Below, in pieces: positions 6,331-12,833 of a DNA stretch of 14,530 bases (positions are counted from its first letter, which is position 1; every line of letters begins with the position of its first letter). The notes beneath the pieces were generated by a model. That model ran no database searches. It saw only the letters and a program-made list of their open reading frames with translations, and was not told the DNA's origin. Both the position numbers and the translations under genes were made by a program. Origin of the DNA: UBA12276 sp041476285 (GTDB lineage Archaea > Micrarchaeota > Micrarchaeia > Micrarchaeales > Micrarchaeaceae); NCBI GenBank assembly GCA_041476285.1, contig JBGOTD010000008.1, positions 1 through 14,530 on the forward strand, written 5' to 3'.

Positions 6331-7503
6331 ATGCTTATAGGAATCATTGGCGCTCCAAACAAGGGCAAGAGCACCCTCTTTTCTGCACTCACACTTAACG
6401 ACGTGAATATTGCAGACTACCCATTTACCACAATAAATCCTAACATCGGTTTAACATATGCGACTAGCAAATGCCCTGAAAAGGAGCTCGGAACCAAGTG
6501 CAATCCGAGAAACTCGCTTTGCGTAAATGGAGTAAGGAAGCTCCCAGTAAACATAGTTGATGTGGCGGGTCTGGTCGAAGGTGCACATTCAGGCAAAGGA
6601 ATGGGCAACCAATTCCTCAATGATCTTGCAGCAGCAGATGCACTCATGCTTGTAGTGGATGCAAGTGGCAGGACAGATCCAAGTGGAAATCCCTGTGAAT
6701 CCTGCGACGCCTCTGAAGACATCAGGATGGTAAAGGGCGAGCTCGTAAAATGGCTGGAATCAATTATAAGCAGACACATAAACCAGATCTCCAGAAGAAC
6801 TGACGGCGTTAATGCACTCAGTGAAATACTAACAGGACTCAAGATAAGCAAGGAAGAGATAAAATTTGCAATTGATTCAACTAATCTACCCAATACAAAA
6901 ATATCATGGGCGACACGGGATGTTGCAAAGTTCGCGGAGAAGATACTGGAGGTAAGCAAGCCTATTTTGATAATAGCGAACAAATGCGACATAAAAGGCT
7001 CCGAGGGCCAGATAAGCATTCTCAAGTCCAGTTTTGGCGAACGCAATGTGATAGCAATTTCTGCTGCGATAGAGCTTGCAATAAGAAAAGCAGAGAAGAA
7101 CGGGATAATAGAATATACTCCCGAATCAAAGGATTTCAAAATCATAAATGATAAAATCACAAAGGAACAGCTTGACGCATTGAAATACATGCAGGAGTTC
7201 ATAAAAACAAAGGGTGCAAACGCTCAGGAAATCGTGAACCGTGCTGTGTTCGAGCTATTGGAGAACATAGCAGTATACCCTGTCGAGGACGAGAACAAAT
7301 ATACAGATCATTTCGGCAATGTGCTTCCAGATGCAATACTGATGAAAAATGGTTCTACGGCAATCGACCTTGCAGGCGCAATACATACGGAGATTGCAAA
7401 GAACATGCTGTATGCAGTTGATGCAAGGAGCAAAAGGAGGCTAAGCAAGGACTATGTGCTCAAGAACAATGATGTAATAAAGATAGTAAGTGCTGCCAGA
7501 TAG
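6331..7503 (+). CDS. YchF/Obg-related GTPase with C-terminal TGS domain
   Basis: The product is 390 residues, the normal length for archaeal members (the MJ1332-like group of the YchF family). The G domain has G1 GAPNKGKST (7-15), a G2 region around YPFTT (30-34), G3 DVAGLV (77-82), G4 NKCD (217-220) and a G5-like ISAA (243-246). The block CPEKELGTKCNPRNSLC (48-64), followed by VNGVRKLPVNIVDVAGLVEGAHSGKGMGNQFLNDL, is the archaeal form between G2 and G3. A helical insertion follows (about 120-210), and residues about 315-387 are a TGS domain. Bacterial and eukaryotic YchF/Ola1 lack the NKxD aspartate and prefer ATP; NKCD here predicts GTP. The family associates with ribosomes or translation factors. 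The ATG at 6331 is 11 nt after the permease stop. The 3' end stops 2 nt from the convergent membrane-protein gene. Confidence 0.92.
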   Translation: MLIGIIGAPNKGKSTLFSALTLNDVNIADYPFTTINPNIGLTYATSKCPEKELGTKCNPRNSLCVNGVRKLPVNIVDVAGLVEGAHSGKGMGNQFLNDLAAADALMLVVDASGRTDPSGNPCESCDASEDIRMVKGELVKWLESIISRHINQISRRTDGVNALSEILTGLKISKEEIKFAIDSTNLPNTKISWATRDVAKFAEKILEVSKPILIIANKCDIKGSEGQISILKSSFGERNVIAISAAIELAIRKAEKNGIIEYTPESKDFKIINDKITKEQLDALKYMQEFIKTKGANAQEIVNRAVFELLENIAVYPVEDENKYTDHFGNVLPDAILMKNGSTAIDLAGAIHTEIAKNMLYAVDARSKRRLSKDYVLKNNDVIKIVSAAR

Positions 7504-7505
7504 CT

Positions 7506-7997
7506 TCAACCGTATCGTCTTGCTGCCGATAGCACCGCGAAAAGAGGCACTATTATTACGCTTATTGAAACCGGCACCAGGATAAGGTATTCTACAAAAA
7601 CCTGCGGGCTCATTGAAGAAAGCACGCCAACCTTTTGGTTGAACATTATTATGTAGATTATCAAAACCGATATTACGTAAACCATAACCATGTAGAGTGC
7701 ATTTGCCAGCCCTTTATATGCAACAAAAGATTTTTTATTGCCAAGGAAGCTTACCCGTTCGCCAACCCAAAGGGAGACGACCAATGGCAGGACTATTATT
7801 CCAGGCATGTAAATGACGTAGTTTGCGAACTGGTCGAAATAGCTGTTGAAGTCCGTATGCCCTCTCGCATTCGCAATCGGGATCGCGACAAGCTGCAATA
7901 AGGCTGCCATTACGAGCAAACCTATCCACAAAGTGAGTGGTCCCTCCAGGCTTACTACTGTTATCTCTTTCTTGCTGCTGTCCTCGTTGTTTTCCAA
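7506..7997 (-). CDS. Four-helix integral membrane protein, unknown function
   Basis: The product is 163 residues. I do not recognise the family. After a charged, Glu/Lys-rich N-terminus (about 1-18) there are four hydrophobic segments at about 20-42, 58-78, 95-118 and 133-157, and a short basic tail AARRYG. The loop between the first two helices (ANARGHTDFNSYFDQFAN) and the short GERVSFLGNKKS loop carry most of the polar residues; no catalytic motif stands out. The layout loosely recalls YIP1/Yip1-like archaeal membrane proteins, but I would not assign it. The start is TTG; there is no in-frame ATG or GTG between it and the upstream stop. A TATA element at 8041-8051 would give a leader of about 25 nt containing GAAGGGA. 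Confidence 0.7.
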   Translation of the reverse strand: MENNEDSSKKEITVVSLEGPLTLWIGLLVMAALLQLVAIPIANARGHTDFNSYFDQFANYVIYMPGIIVLPLVVSLWVGERVSFLGNKKSFVAYKGLANALYMVMVYVISVLIIYIIMFNQKVGVLSSMSPQVFVEYLILVPVSISVIIVPLFAVLSAARRYG

Positions 7998-8040
7998 CTT
8001 GTCCCTTCTGTAATAGCTATCATAAGCCAGAGAATCACAT

Positions 8041-8051
8041 TTTTATATAAA
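8041..8051. promoter_or_regulatory. Shared TATA-like element between membrane protein and Sec61 beta genes
   Basis: TTTTATATAAA is nearly palindromic, so it can be read in both directions. On the minus strand it is about 49 bp upstream of the TTG at 7997; on the plus strand about 51 bp upstream of the Sec61 beta ATG at 8097. A second AT-rich candidate for the plus strand is ATATTAAAGT at 8061-8070. Confidence 0.35.
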
Positions 8052-8096
8052 CATGCAAAGATATTAAAGTCTTGTATGGTATAAAATAATGATAAG

Positions 8097-8249
8097 ATGC
8101 CTGGACTATATACTCCACAGGGTTCTGCAGGTGTAACGAGCTTCTATGATGCTCCTACAAAAGGACCAAAGGTAAATCCGAAGGTTCTGCTTGCAATAAT
8201 CGTGATTTTCACGATCATAATACTTGTAGCAGACCATTTTGTCTACTAA
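8097..8249 (+). CDS. Preprotein translocase subunit Sec61 beta (archaeal SecG)
   Basis: This is a 50-codon gene. The product runs LYTPQGSAGVTSFYDAPTKG, then PKVNPKVLLAIIVIFTIII, then LVADHFVY. Archaeal Sec61 beta proteins are about 50-60 residues with a cytosolic lead containing a G-x-AGL/V-x-x-F/Y motif, a K-G-x-K-x-x-P-x-V segment and one C-terminal tail-anchor helix; all three are present in order. It is the non-essential third subunit of the SecY channel, in contact with SecE and SecY. The ATG is the only start that keeps the conserved lead. It converges with the AbrB-domain gene, leaving a 10-nt gap. With secE at 3470 and secDF at the left edge, this is the fourth Sec component in the window. 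Confidence 0.85.
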   Translation: MPGLYTPQGSAGVTSFYDAPTKGPKVNPKVLLAIIVIFTIIILVADHFVY

Positions 8250-8259
8250 AAACAGGCTG

Positions 8260-9174
8260 TTAAGCGGCTCTGAATATGTCTCTTCTTACTTCTGTTACAT
8301 CTCCGCTCTCTGAAAGGAAATATAATATGGTTCTGGCGCCGTCTTCTTCAAGCTCTGCCTCCTTTGCTATTTCCTCAACATTCACGCTCTTTTGGTCTAT
8401 TATCTTAAGTATTTTGGTCGCATGCCTGTTGATGAAGCCCCTAAGCCCTATGTAAAATTTCTTGTTGAAGGCTCGTGTTCCCACAACCAAACCCTGCCTT
8501 ATGCTGTCCTCAAGTGCCGCAGACACAATTGAGGCTTCCGCCTCATTGCTGAGCACGAGATAACCATTAGTTTCAAGCATTTCTATGTAAGACTCACTTC
8601 CGGAAAATTTCTGCTCCCATGCCTTCTGCTGCGTAGAAGCACCGACCGCCCTGCTGCTTTGCTGTAACTTTGTTTTTGCAGGCGGTGCAGTTATGGGCAT
8701 CTGCTCCTCTTTCCTGTTCTTCCTGTAGAGGAACATGTCGTAAACGTTCTTCTGTATGCTGTATTTCACCTCTTTCTCATTGCCCTTCTTGAAAGGCACT
8801 ATTATATTCCTCTTAATAAGCGTCTGCAATGTTGACTTTTCACTGCTGTTGAGCATTGCAGCTACCTTTACATTAGTCCTATCATTGTATTTGAGCGTGT
8901 CCAGTTTCTTGAGAAGCTCAAGCTCATCCGGCTCCAATGAAACATTAGGATTAGGATTGCTGCGAGGAGCATATGACTTGCTGCTGGGCTTTGCCTCTTC
9001 GCTGTTTGCCTTAGCCAATAGCTTTACTATGTCGTTCTTCTTTGCGACAAGGTATGTGCTGTCCCCATATTTCAGGAAATCAAGGTCGTCTCCGTCCTTT
9101 ATGCCCAATGCGCTTATTACGTCATAAGGCACAGAAACCACGAGCTTGTTATTAGACTTGTAAACTTTTGGCAC
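8260..9174 (-). CDS. AbrB-domain regulator with winged-helix regions
   Basis: The product is 304 residues. Residues 1-46 (PKVYKSNNKLVVSVPYDVI, then LGIKDGDDLDF and a final strand) form an AbrB/SpoVT-type swapped-hairpin DNA-binding domain: K-x-x-N-K-L-V-V-S-V-P, then a helix ending L-G-I-K-x-G-D. Residues about 82-145 look like a winged helix (ELELLKKLDTLKYNDRTNVKVAAML, then a KRNIIVPFKKGNEKEVKYSI wing). A low-complexity linker (about 150-190) leads to a C-terminal region whose end, 253-304, reads as a second winged helix (TKILKIIDQKSVNVEEIAKEAELEEDGARTILYFLSESGDVTEVRRDIF). The combination suggests a transcription regulator or chromatin-associated factor; its targets are unknown. GTG is the start: upstream ATGs are out of frame, and a TATA box lies 25 bp upstream, so the mRNA is probably leaderless. 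Confidence 0.75.
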   Translation of the reverse strand: MPKVYKSNNKLVVSVPYDVISALGIKDGDDLDFLKYGDSTYLVAKKNDIVKLLAKANSEEAKPSSKSYAPRSNPNPNVSLEPDELELLKKLDTLKYNDRTNVKVAAMLNSSEKSTLQTLIKRNIIVPFKKGNEKEVKYSIQKNVYDMFLYRKNRKEEQMPITAPPAKTKLQQSSRAVGASTQQKAWEQKFSGSESYIEMLETNGYLVLSNEAEASIVSAALEDSIRQGLVVGTRAFNKKFYIGLRGFINRHATKILKIIDQKSVNVEEIAKEAELEEDGARTILYFLSESGDVTEVRRDIFRAA

Positions 9175-9192
9175 ATCATCACCGCAATAAAG

Positions 9193-9203
9193 CGATATAT
9201 AAT
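9193..9203 (-). promoter_or_regulatory. TATA box of the AbrB-domain gene
   Basis: The minus strand reads TTATATATCGC, centred about 25 bp upstream of the GTG at 9174. The inverted repeat at 9199-9212 overlaps its upstream side. Confidence 0.45.
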
Positions 9204-9212
9204 AAGTATTAT
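9199..9212. repeat. Inverted repeat overlapping the AbrB-gene promoter (possible operator)
   Basis: ATAATA-AG-TATTAT is a perfect 6-bp inverted repeat with a 2-bp spacer. It overlaps the TATA box and the adjacent position expected for the B recognition element of the AbrB-domain gene. Binding there by a dimeric AbrB protein would repress its own transcription. Such repeats also arise by chance in AT-rich DNA. Confidence 0.35.
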
Positions 9213-9276
9213 CAGTTATATTTATAGCATAGAAAGCTTAAAATTGTTTTGAATCGCCTCAAATAAGGTAATATTT

Positions 9277-9735
9277 ATGGAAATAAGGATAAGGGAAATG
9301 AAAACGAGCGACATAAATGCAGTATACAATATAGCTATCAAAACGAAGGAATTGCATTCATCGGATACTGCAACATGGTATCCGAAAATTGCCCTAAAAA
9401 GATGGCTAAGGTCGAAGAACGACGATGTGCTTCTGGTTGCGGAGTATGATAAAAAAGTAGTCGGGTTTTGCCTGTGCTATGTTCACTTCAGGGGATGGGC
9501 ATTATTGGACAGCATTGTAGTAAGCCCTAAATTTAGAAGGAAGGGAATAGCAAAAAGACTCATAAACGAATCAATATCAAGGATCAAAAGGAAGGGTGCA
9601 GTTTATGCACAGGGACTTGTACGAACTAGTAACAGAAAGACACTAGACATGATGAAAAAACTTGGATTCGACAAGGGACACAATTTCTACGTAGTGGACA
9701 AGTTCTTGGCACCAGTAGACGATGTTTATGGATGA
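9277..9735 (+). CDS. GNAT-family N-acetyltransferase
   Basis: The product is 152 residues, normal for a single GNAT domain. The N-terminal strand and helix IRIREMKTSDINAVYNIA are followed by a central strand pair (VLLVAEYDKKVVGFCLCYVHF), the core LLDSIVVSPKFRRKGIAKRLI with acetyl-CoA loop R-R-K-G-I-A (87-92), and the C-terminal SNRKTLDMMKKLGFDKGHNFYVVDKFL (118-144). It transfers an acetyl group from acetyl-CoA to an amine; the acceptor (protein N-terminus, lysine or small molecule) is not determined by these motifs, though the layout is RimI-like. The coding end overlaps the argS start by 8-14 nt, so the two are probably one operon. No strong Shine-Dalgarno is seen; GCTTAAAATT at 9236-9245 is a weak TATA candidate. 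Confidence 0.85.
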   Translation: MEIRIREMKTSDINAVYNIAIKTKELHSSDTATWYPKIALKRWLRSKNDDVLLVAEYDKKVVGFCLCYVHFRGWALLDSIVVSPKFRRKGIAKRLINESISRIKRKGAVYAQGLVRTSNRKTLDMMKKLGFDKGHNFYVVDKFLAPVDDVYG

Positions 9736-11581
9736 ATCAGCATATTCTATAATCAAATCCGAAATCTCGAAGGCAGTTGTAGCTACGTGCAAGGGACTAA
9801 ATTACAATGTGGAAAATATAGAAAGTTCGGTAGACCTGTCCAAAAGTTTCGGTGATATCTCCTGCTCGGTCTCGTTTAAACTTGCAAAAGAGTACAAAAA
9901 AGATGCAAATTCAATTGCGAAAGAGATAGCATCAAAGATCGGGAAGCCAAATTATGTTGAAAAAGCAACAGTTGAGAACGGCTTCGTAAACTTTCACCTC
10001 AATAGAGATACATTTACAAAACTAATTTTCGATAGTGTGGTCAAACCAGCAAAAAAGAAAAGGGAGAAAGCAATAATAGAGTACCCTAGCGTAAATCCGA
10101 ACAAGCCATGGCACATAGGTCATTTAAGGAATGCGCTGCTCGGCGATTCGATAGCAAGCACCTACATAGCATTGGGGTTTGATGTGGAAAGGGAGGACTA
10201 CATAGACGATCTAGGGCTTCAGATGGCCGAAACCACATGGTGGCATCTGAACAACACCAGCAAACCTGACAAAAAATTCGATCACTGGCTAGGGGAAGAA
10301 TATGTAAAAGCGAACGAGCACATGAATGACAGCGGATCAAAGGAGGGAGTGGTAAAAATCATGTCGCTCATGGGCCAGGACGGTACATACGAATCGAAAA
10401 TATCAAGAGATATAGCAAGCGAATGCGTCAAGGCGCAATATGAGACTGCATTTGATTTTTCAGTATATCATGAACTTCTTGTATGGGAGAGTGACATAGT
10501 AAGAGAACGCCTCCTCGATAAGGCACTATCAATGCTTAAACGGTATGATTTCATAGAGACTCCCAAAACCGGCGACTATGCAAACTGCACGGTCATAAAC
10601 CTAAAGGCGATAAAGAACCTTCCAGAGGAGTTCAAAGGCCTTAAGGAAGATGTAAAAGTGCTGGTAAGAAGCGACGGCACACCGACATATATAGCAAAAG
10701 ACATAGCATTCCACATGTGGAAATTCGGCATAATAGAGAACAGTTTCAAGTACTCTGTTTTCATGGAAAAGCAGAACAACGGGAAAGTATTATACACCAC
10801 CAGCCACGAAGGAAAAAGTATGGATTTTGCAAAGACGGATATTGCAATAAATATAATAGATGCGAGGCAGAGCCATCCGCAGTCTTTGCTAAAGCTTGTA
10901 TTTGGGGCAATGGGAAAGGAGGAACATGCAAACAACATCAAGCATCTGGCTTACGGAGAGGTGGAGCTTGAATCAGGTGCGCTTTCCGGAAGAAAGGGGA
11001 CATGGCTCGGATACAGTGCCGATGACTTACTGAGGGAAACTGAATCCAAGGCAAGACAGCTGATAGGCTCAAGATTCAAGTTCGGAAAAGATGAAGAGAA
11101 AAAGATTGTCAATAATGTGGCGCTTGCTGCGATAAAATTTGAGTTCCTGAGACTGGGGCCGGAAAAGAAGATAATATTCTCATGGGACAAGGCGCTTAAC
11201 TTTGAGGGTAATTCAGGACCATACGCCCAGTACATGCATGCACGAGCAAGCAGGATACTCGAGGAAGCGCCAAAGGGTGCACTCAACGGCAAGCTAGCAA
11301 AGCTTCCTAAAATAAGCGATGTTGAATTCTCACTTGTAAAATTGCTATCAAAAGAAACTGATATGGTTGAGAAGGCAGCGAAGGAGCTCAGGCCCAACGT
11401 GATAACGGAATATGTCAGCGAGCTTGCATACTCATTTGCAAGCTTCTACGAGAATTCGCCCATATTGAAGGCAGAATCGAACGACAAGAAGATATTGCGC
11501 CTCAAACTTGCATCCGCATTCAGGAATACGATGAAAAACATGCTCGGGCTTCTCGGAATATACGCACTTGAGAAAATGTAG
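9722..11581 (+). CDS. argS: Arginyl-tRNA synthetase
   Basis: The product is 619 residues, within the normal range. Residues about 1-110 are the ArgRS-specific N-terminal domain that contacts the tRNA D-loop. The catalytic domain opens with EYPSVNPNKPWHIGHLRNALLGD, placing a literal HIGH at 131-134. The region DARQSHPQSLLKLVFGAMG is typical of class I ArgRS. The KMSKS-equivalent loop is LSGRKGT (421-427), the archaeal/eukaryotic variant that keeps the second lysine. The C-terminal DALR anticodon-binding domain carries SGPYAQYMHARASRIL. It charges tRNA-Arg with arginine using ATP, and unlike most synthetases the family needs tRNA for activation. Starts at 9722 or 9728 are both possible (MFMDES). 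It overlaps the GNAT gene, and a tRNA-Arg gene lies 61 nt downstream on the same strand. Confidence 0.97.
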   Translation: MFMDESAYSIIKSEISKAVVATCKGLNYNVENIESSVDLSKSFGDISCSVSFKLAKEYKKDANSIAKEIASKIGKPNYVEKATVENGFVNFHLNRDTFTKLIFDSVVKPAKKKREKAIIEYPSVNPNKPWHIGHLRNALLGDSIASTYIALGFDVEREDYIDDLGLQMAETTWWHLNNTSKPDKKFDHWLGEEYVKANEHMNDSGSKEGVVKIMSLMGQDGTYESKISRDIASECVKAQYETAFDFSVYHELLVWESDIVRERLLDKALSMLKRYDFIETPKTGDYANCTVINLKAIKNLPEEFKGLKEDVKVLVRSDGTPTYIAKDIAFHMWKFGIIENSFKYSVFMEKQNNGKVLYTTSHEGKSMDFAKTDIAINIIDARQSHPQSLLKLVFGAMGKEEHANNIKHLAYGEVELESGALSGRKGTWLGYSADDLLRETESKARQLIGSRFKFGKDEEKKIVNNVALAAIKFEFLRLGPEKKIIFSWDKALNFEGNSGPYAQYMHARASRILEEAPKGALNGKLAKLPKISDVEFSLVKLLSKETDMVEKAAKELRPNVITEYVSELAYSFASFYENSPILKAESNDKKILRLKLASAFRNTMKNMLGLLGIYALEKM

Positions 11582-11611
11582 CTTGCATATAAGATATTAA
11601 TACCTTAAGGC

Positions 11612-11623
11612 AATAATAAATAT
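11612..11623 (+). promoter_or_regulatory. TATA box for tRNA-Arg
   Basis: AATAATAAATAT is centred about 25 bp before the tRNA 5' end at 11643. It indicates that the tRNA, and possibly the protein gene behind it, has a promoter separate from argS. Confidence 0.5.
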
Positions 11624-11642
11624 CCTCAGCATAATTAAATAA

Positions 11643-11749
11643 GGGCCTGTAGCTCAGCTTGGATAGAGCGGCATCCTCCTAAGGTGAAGGTCGTGGGTTC
11701 AAATTAAACTTTTAAAGCTTCAAAAGTTATGAAAATCCCACCAGGCCCG
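11643..11749 (+). tRNA. tRNA-Arg (anticodon CCT) with a T-loop intron
   Basis: The acceptor stem GGGCCTG (11643-11649) pairs with CAGGCCC (11742-11748), followed by discriminator G. The D arm is GCTC-AGCTTGGATA-GAGC. The anticodon loop CTCCTAA (after stem GCATC) gives CCT, which reads AGG. The anticodon stem has four pairs including one T-G, and a G27-A43 mismatch at the top. The T stem GTGGG (11693-11697) pairs with CCCAC (11737-11741), but the T-loop is interrupted: TTCAAA, then 32 extra nt, then T. Removing 11704-11735 gives the perfect loop TTCAAAT and a 75-nt tRNA. CCA is not encoded. The gene lies 61 nt after argS and 13 nt before the next protein gene. Confidence 0.93.
11704..11735 (+). 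other. Archaeal tRNA intron, T-loop position 59/60, with bulge-helix-bulge
   Basis: The 32-nt insert folds into a bulge-helix-bulge with its flanks. The T stem is the outer helix. The central 4-bp helix is TTCA (11698-11701) with TGAA (11730-11733). The two 3-nt bulges are both AAT (11702-11704 and 11734-11736). The inner stem is AACTTTT (11707-11713) with AAAAGTT (11722-11728), closed by an 8-nt loop. Cutting after the second base of each bulge joins ...TTCAAA to T..., restoring a canonical T-loop. A T-A pair and a single bulged A lie between the 5' bulge and the inner stem, a small departure from the ideal fold. Introns here are known from Thermoproteales and ARMAN-type archaea, whose splicing endonucleases accept non-canonical sites. 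Confidence 0.88.
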
Positions 11750-11752
11750 TAC

Positions 11753-11757
11753 AGGTG
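11753..11757 (+). promoter_or_regulatory. Shine-Dalgarno of the 353-aa protein gene
   Basis: AGGTG lies 5 nt before the ATG at 11763 and 3 nt after the tRNA discriminator base. It supports this start and implies a leadered mRNA, which a tRNA-mRNA transcript cut at the tRNA 3' end would provide. Confidence 0.5.
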
Positions 11758-11762
11758 TTTAA

Positions 11763-12824
11763 ATGGCAAACAAAAGAACAGAAAAAATGTCGAAGATAAG
11801 CAGCAAGGAGCCGGTGTTCATAATAAAGCCGGCGTTCAAGAACTACGGCCTTGATTACCTGCACATATCGCTTCTCGCGCTCGTAATAATACTTGTAGCG
11901 CTTGCATTTGCGCTAAGCACATTCAAGCAGGGAGTAGTACTCACCAACTGCCAGTATGGCAGTGATGCCAATGGCACATGCAACACCACAATACACAATT
12001 CTACCCAGGCGCTTGCCGCAGCGGAGAAGGTCATTGCGGCCTATTCGAACGTGAATACAACGCTTTCGCTCATACCATACTTTTCGCTGATCAACCAGTC
12101 GAAGGTTAGCTACCTTGTGCAAACCAAGCAGTGGCTTGTAGTCGTGCCTTACATATACCCGTATGACACAAGCAAGGCCTACAACATCTCGTTGCTTCTT
12201 TATGATTCCAACCTCACGCTTGTCAATTCGTTCATACAGACGCTGCGTCCTGCAACTCCTACGAACAACAGCGTAGTTGCACTGGGCACAGTCAGCATAT
12301 ACGGACAGGCGGCATGCAAGACAGCCACGCCGATTCCAGTATATGTGGTAGCTGACCCATATGCACCTGGAGTGCTAAACACGCTTAACACATCCATAAA
12401 AGTGGCCAAACAATACGGCAACAAAATAAATGTATCATACTTCTTCATCTTCAGCGGATATTCCATACAAAATTATGGCGGCTTCGGAGTAAACCAGACG
12501 CAGCAGCTTGGAAGATACATGGAATGCGCCTCCAAGCAGCAGGGCAGGTTCCCGCAGTTCATGTCCAATCTAAGCATAGCGTATACTGGCAAGCCATTGG
12601 CAAACAACACCCTATATGATGTTGAGCTTGGCTCTGGCCTTAACACAAGCGAGTTCGGCACATGCATGCAGAATGTCACAAGGACACTTAACATACAGGC
12701 GGAGTTCGCAACACTCTATCACATAATATCAACGCCAACCATCATAGTGAACTGCAGGTATTCCACAATACCACAGAGCATGAATTACGCCATAAACTAT
12801 TCGTTGATGAACCTCAACGGCTGA
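11763..12824 (+). CDS. Membrane-anchored extracytoplasmic DsbA-like protein lacking the CxxC
   Basis: The product is 353 residues. A basic cytoplasmic N-terminus (about 1-30) leads to one membrane helix (about 34-53); the rest should face outward. About sixteen N-x-S/T sequons spread through 70-347 fit a glycosylated surface protein. Residues about 190-335 have a thioredoxin/DsbA outline: strand PVYVVADPY (191-200), the inserted helical part (GRYMECASKQQGRFPQF, then GLNTSEFGTCMQN), and a cis-proline loop STPTIIVNC (323-331). In active DsbA-type proteins the first strand is followed by CPxC; here the four residues are A201-P202-G203-V204, so both redox cysteines are gone. Six cysteines remain (63, 73, 185, 255, 301, 331) and could form structural disulfides. 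It probably serves as a binding or folding factor rather than an oxidoreductase. It is followed 9 nt later by the DUF460-like gene. Confidence 0.7.
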   Translation: MANKRTEKMSKISSKEPVFIIKPAFKNYGLDYLHISLLALVIILVALAFALSTFKQGVVLTNCQYGSDANGTCNTTIHNSTQALAAAEKVIAAYSNVNTTLSLIPYFSLINQSKVSYLVQTKQWLVVVPYIYPYDTSKAYNISLLLYDSNLTLVNSFIQTLRPATPTNNSVVALGTVSIYGQAACKTATPIPVYVVADPYAPGVLNTLNTSIKVAKQYGNKINVSYFFIFSGYSIQNYGGFGVNQTQQLGRYMECASKQQGRFPQFMSNLSIAYTGKPLANNTLYDVELGSGLNTSEFGTCMQNVTRTLNIQAEFATLYHIISTPTIIVNCRYSTIPQSMNYAINYSLMNLNG

Positions 12825-12833
12825 AATGGTCTG

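Noticed and set aside
6417..7202. A 261-codon open frame antisense to the YchF-like GTPase gene
   Set aside because: It lies wholly inside a gene with clear G1, G3, G4 and TGS motifs. Its translation is rich in serine, isoleucine and phenylalanine, as expected from the reverse of this codon use, and shows no motif.
10951..11397. Antisense open frames within argS
   Set aside because: They are shadows of a long, well-conserved coding sequence, with serine- and phenylalanine-rich translations and no domain features.
11643..11749. Reading the tRNA-Arg as a pseudogene broken by an insertion
   Set aside because: All stems flanking the insert pair, and the insert forms a bulge-helix-bulge whose removal gives a canonical T-loop. 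An intron explains the data better.
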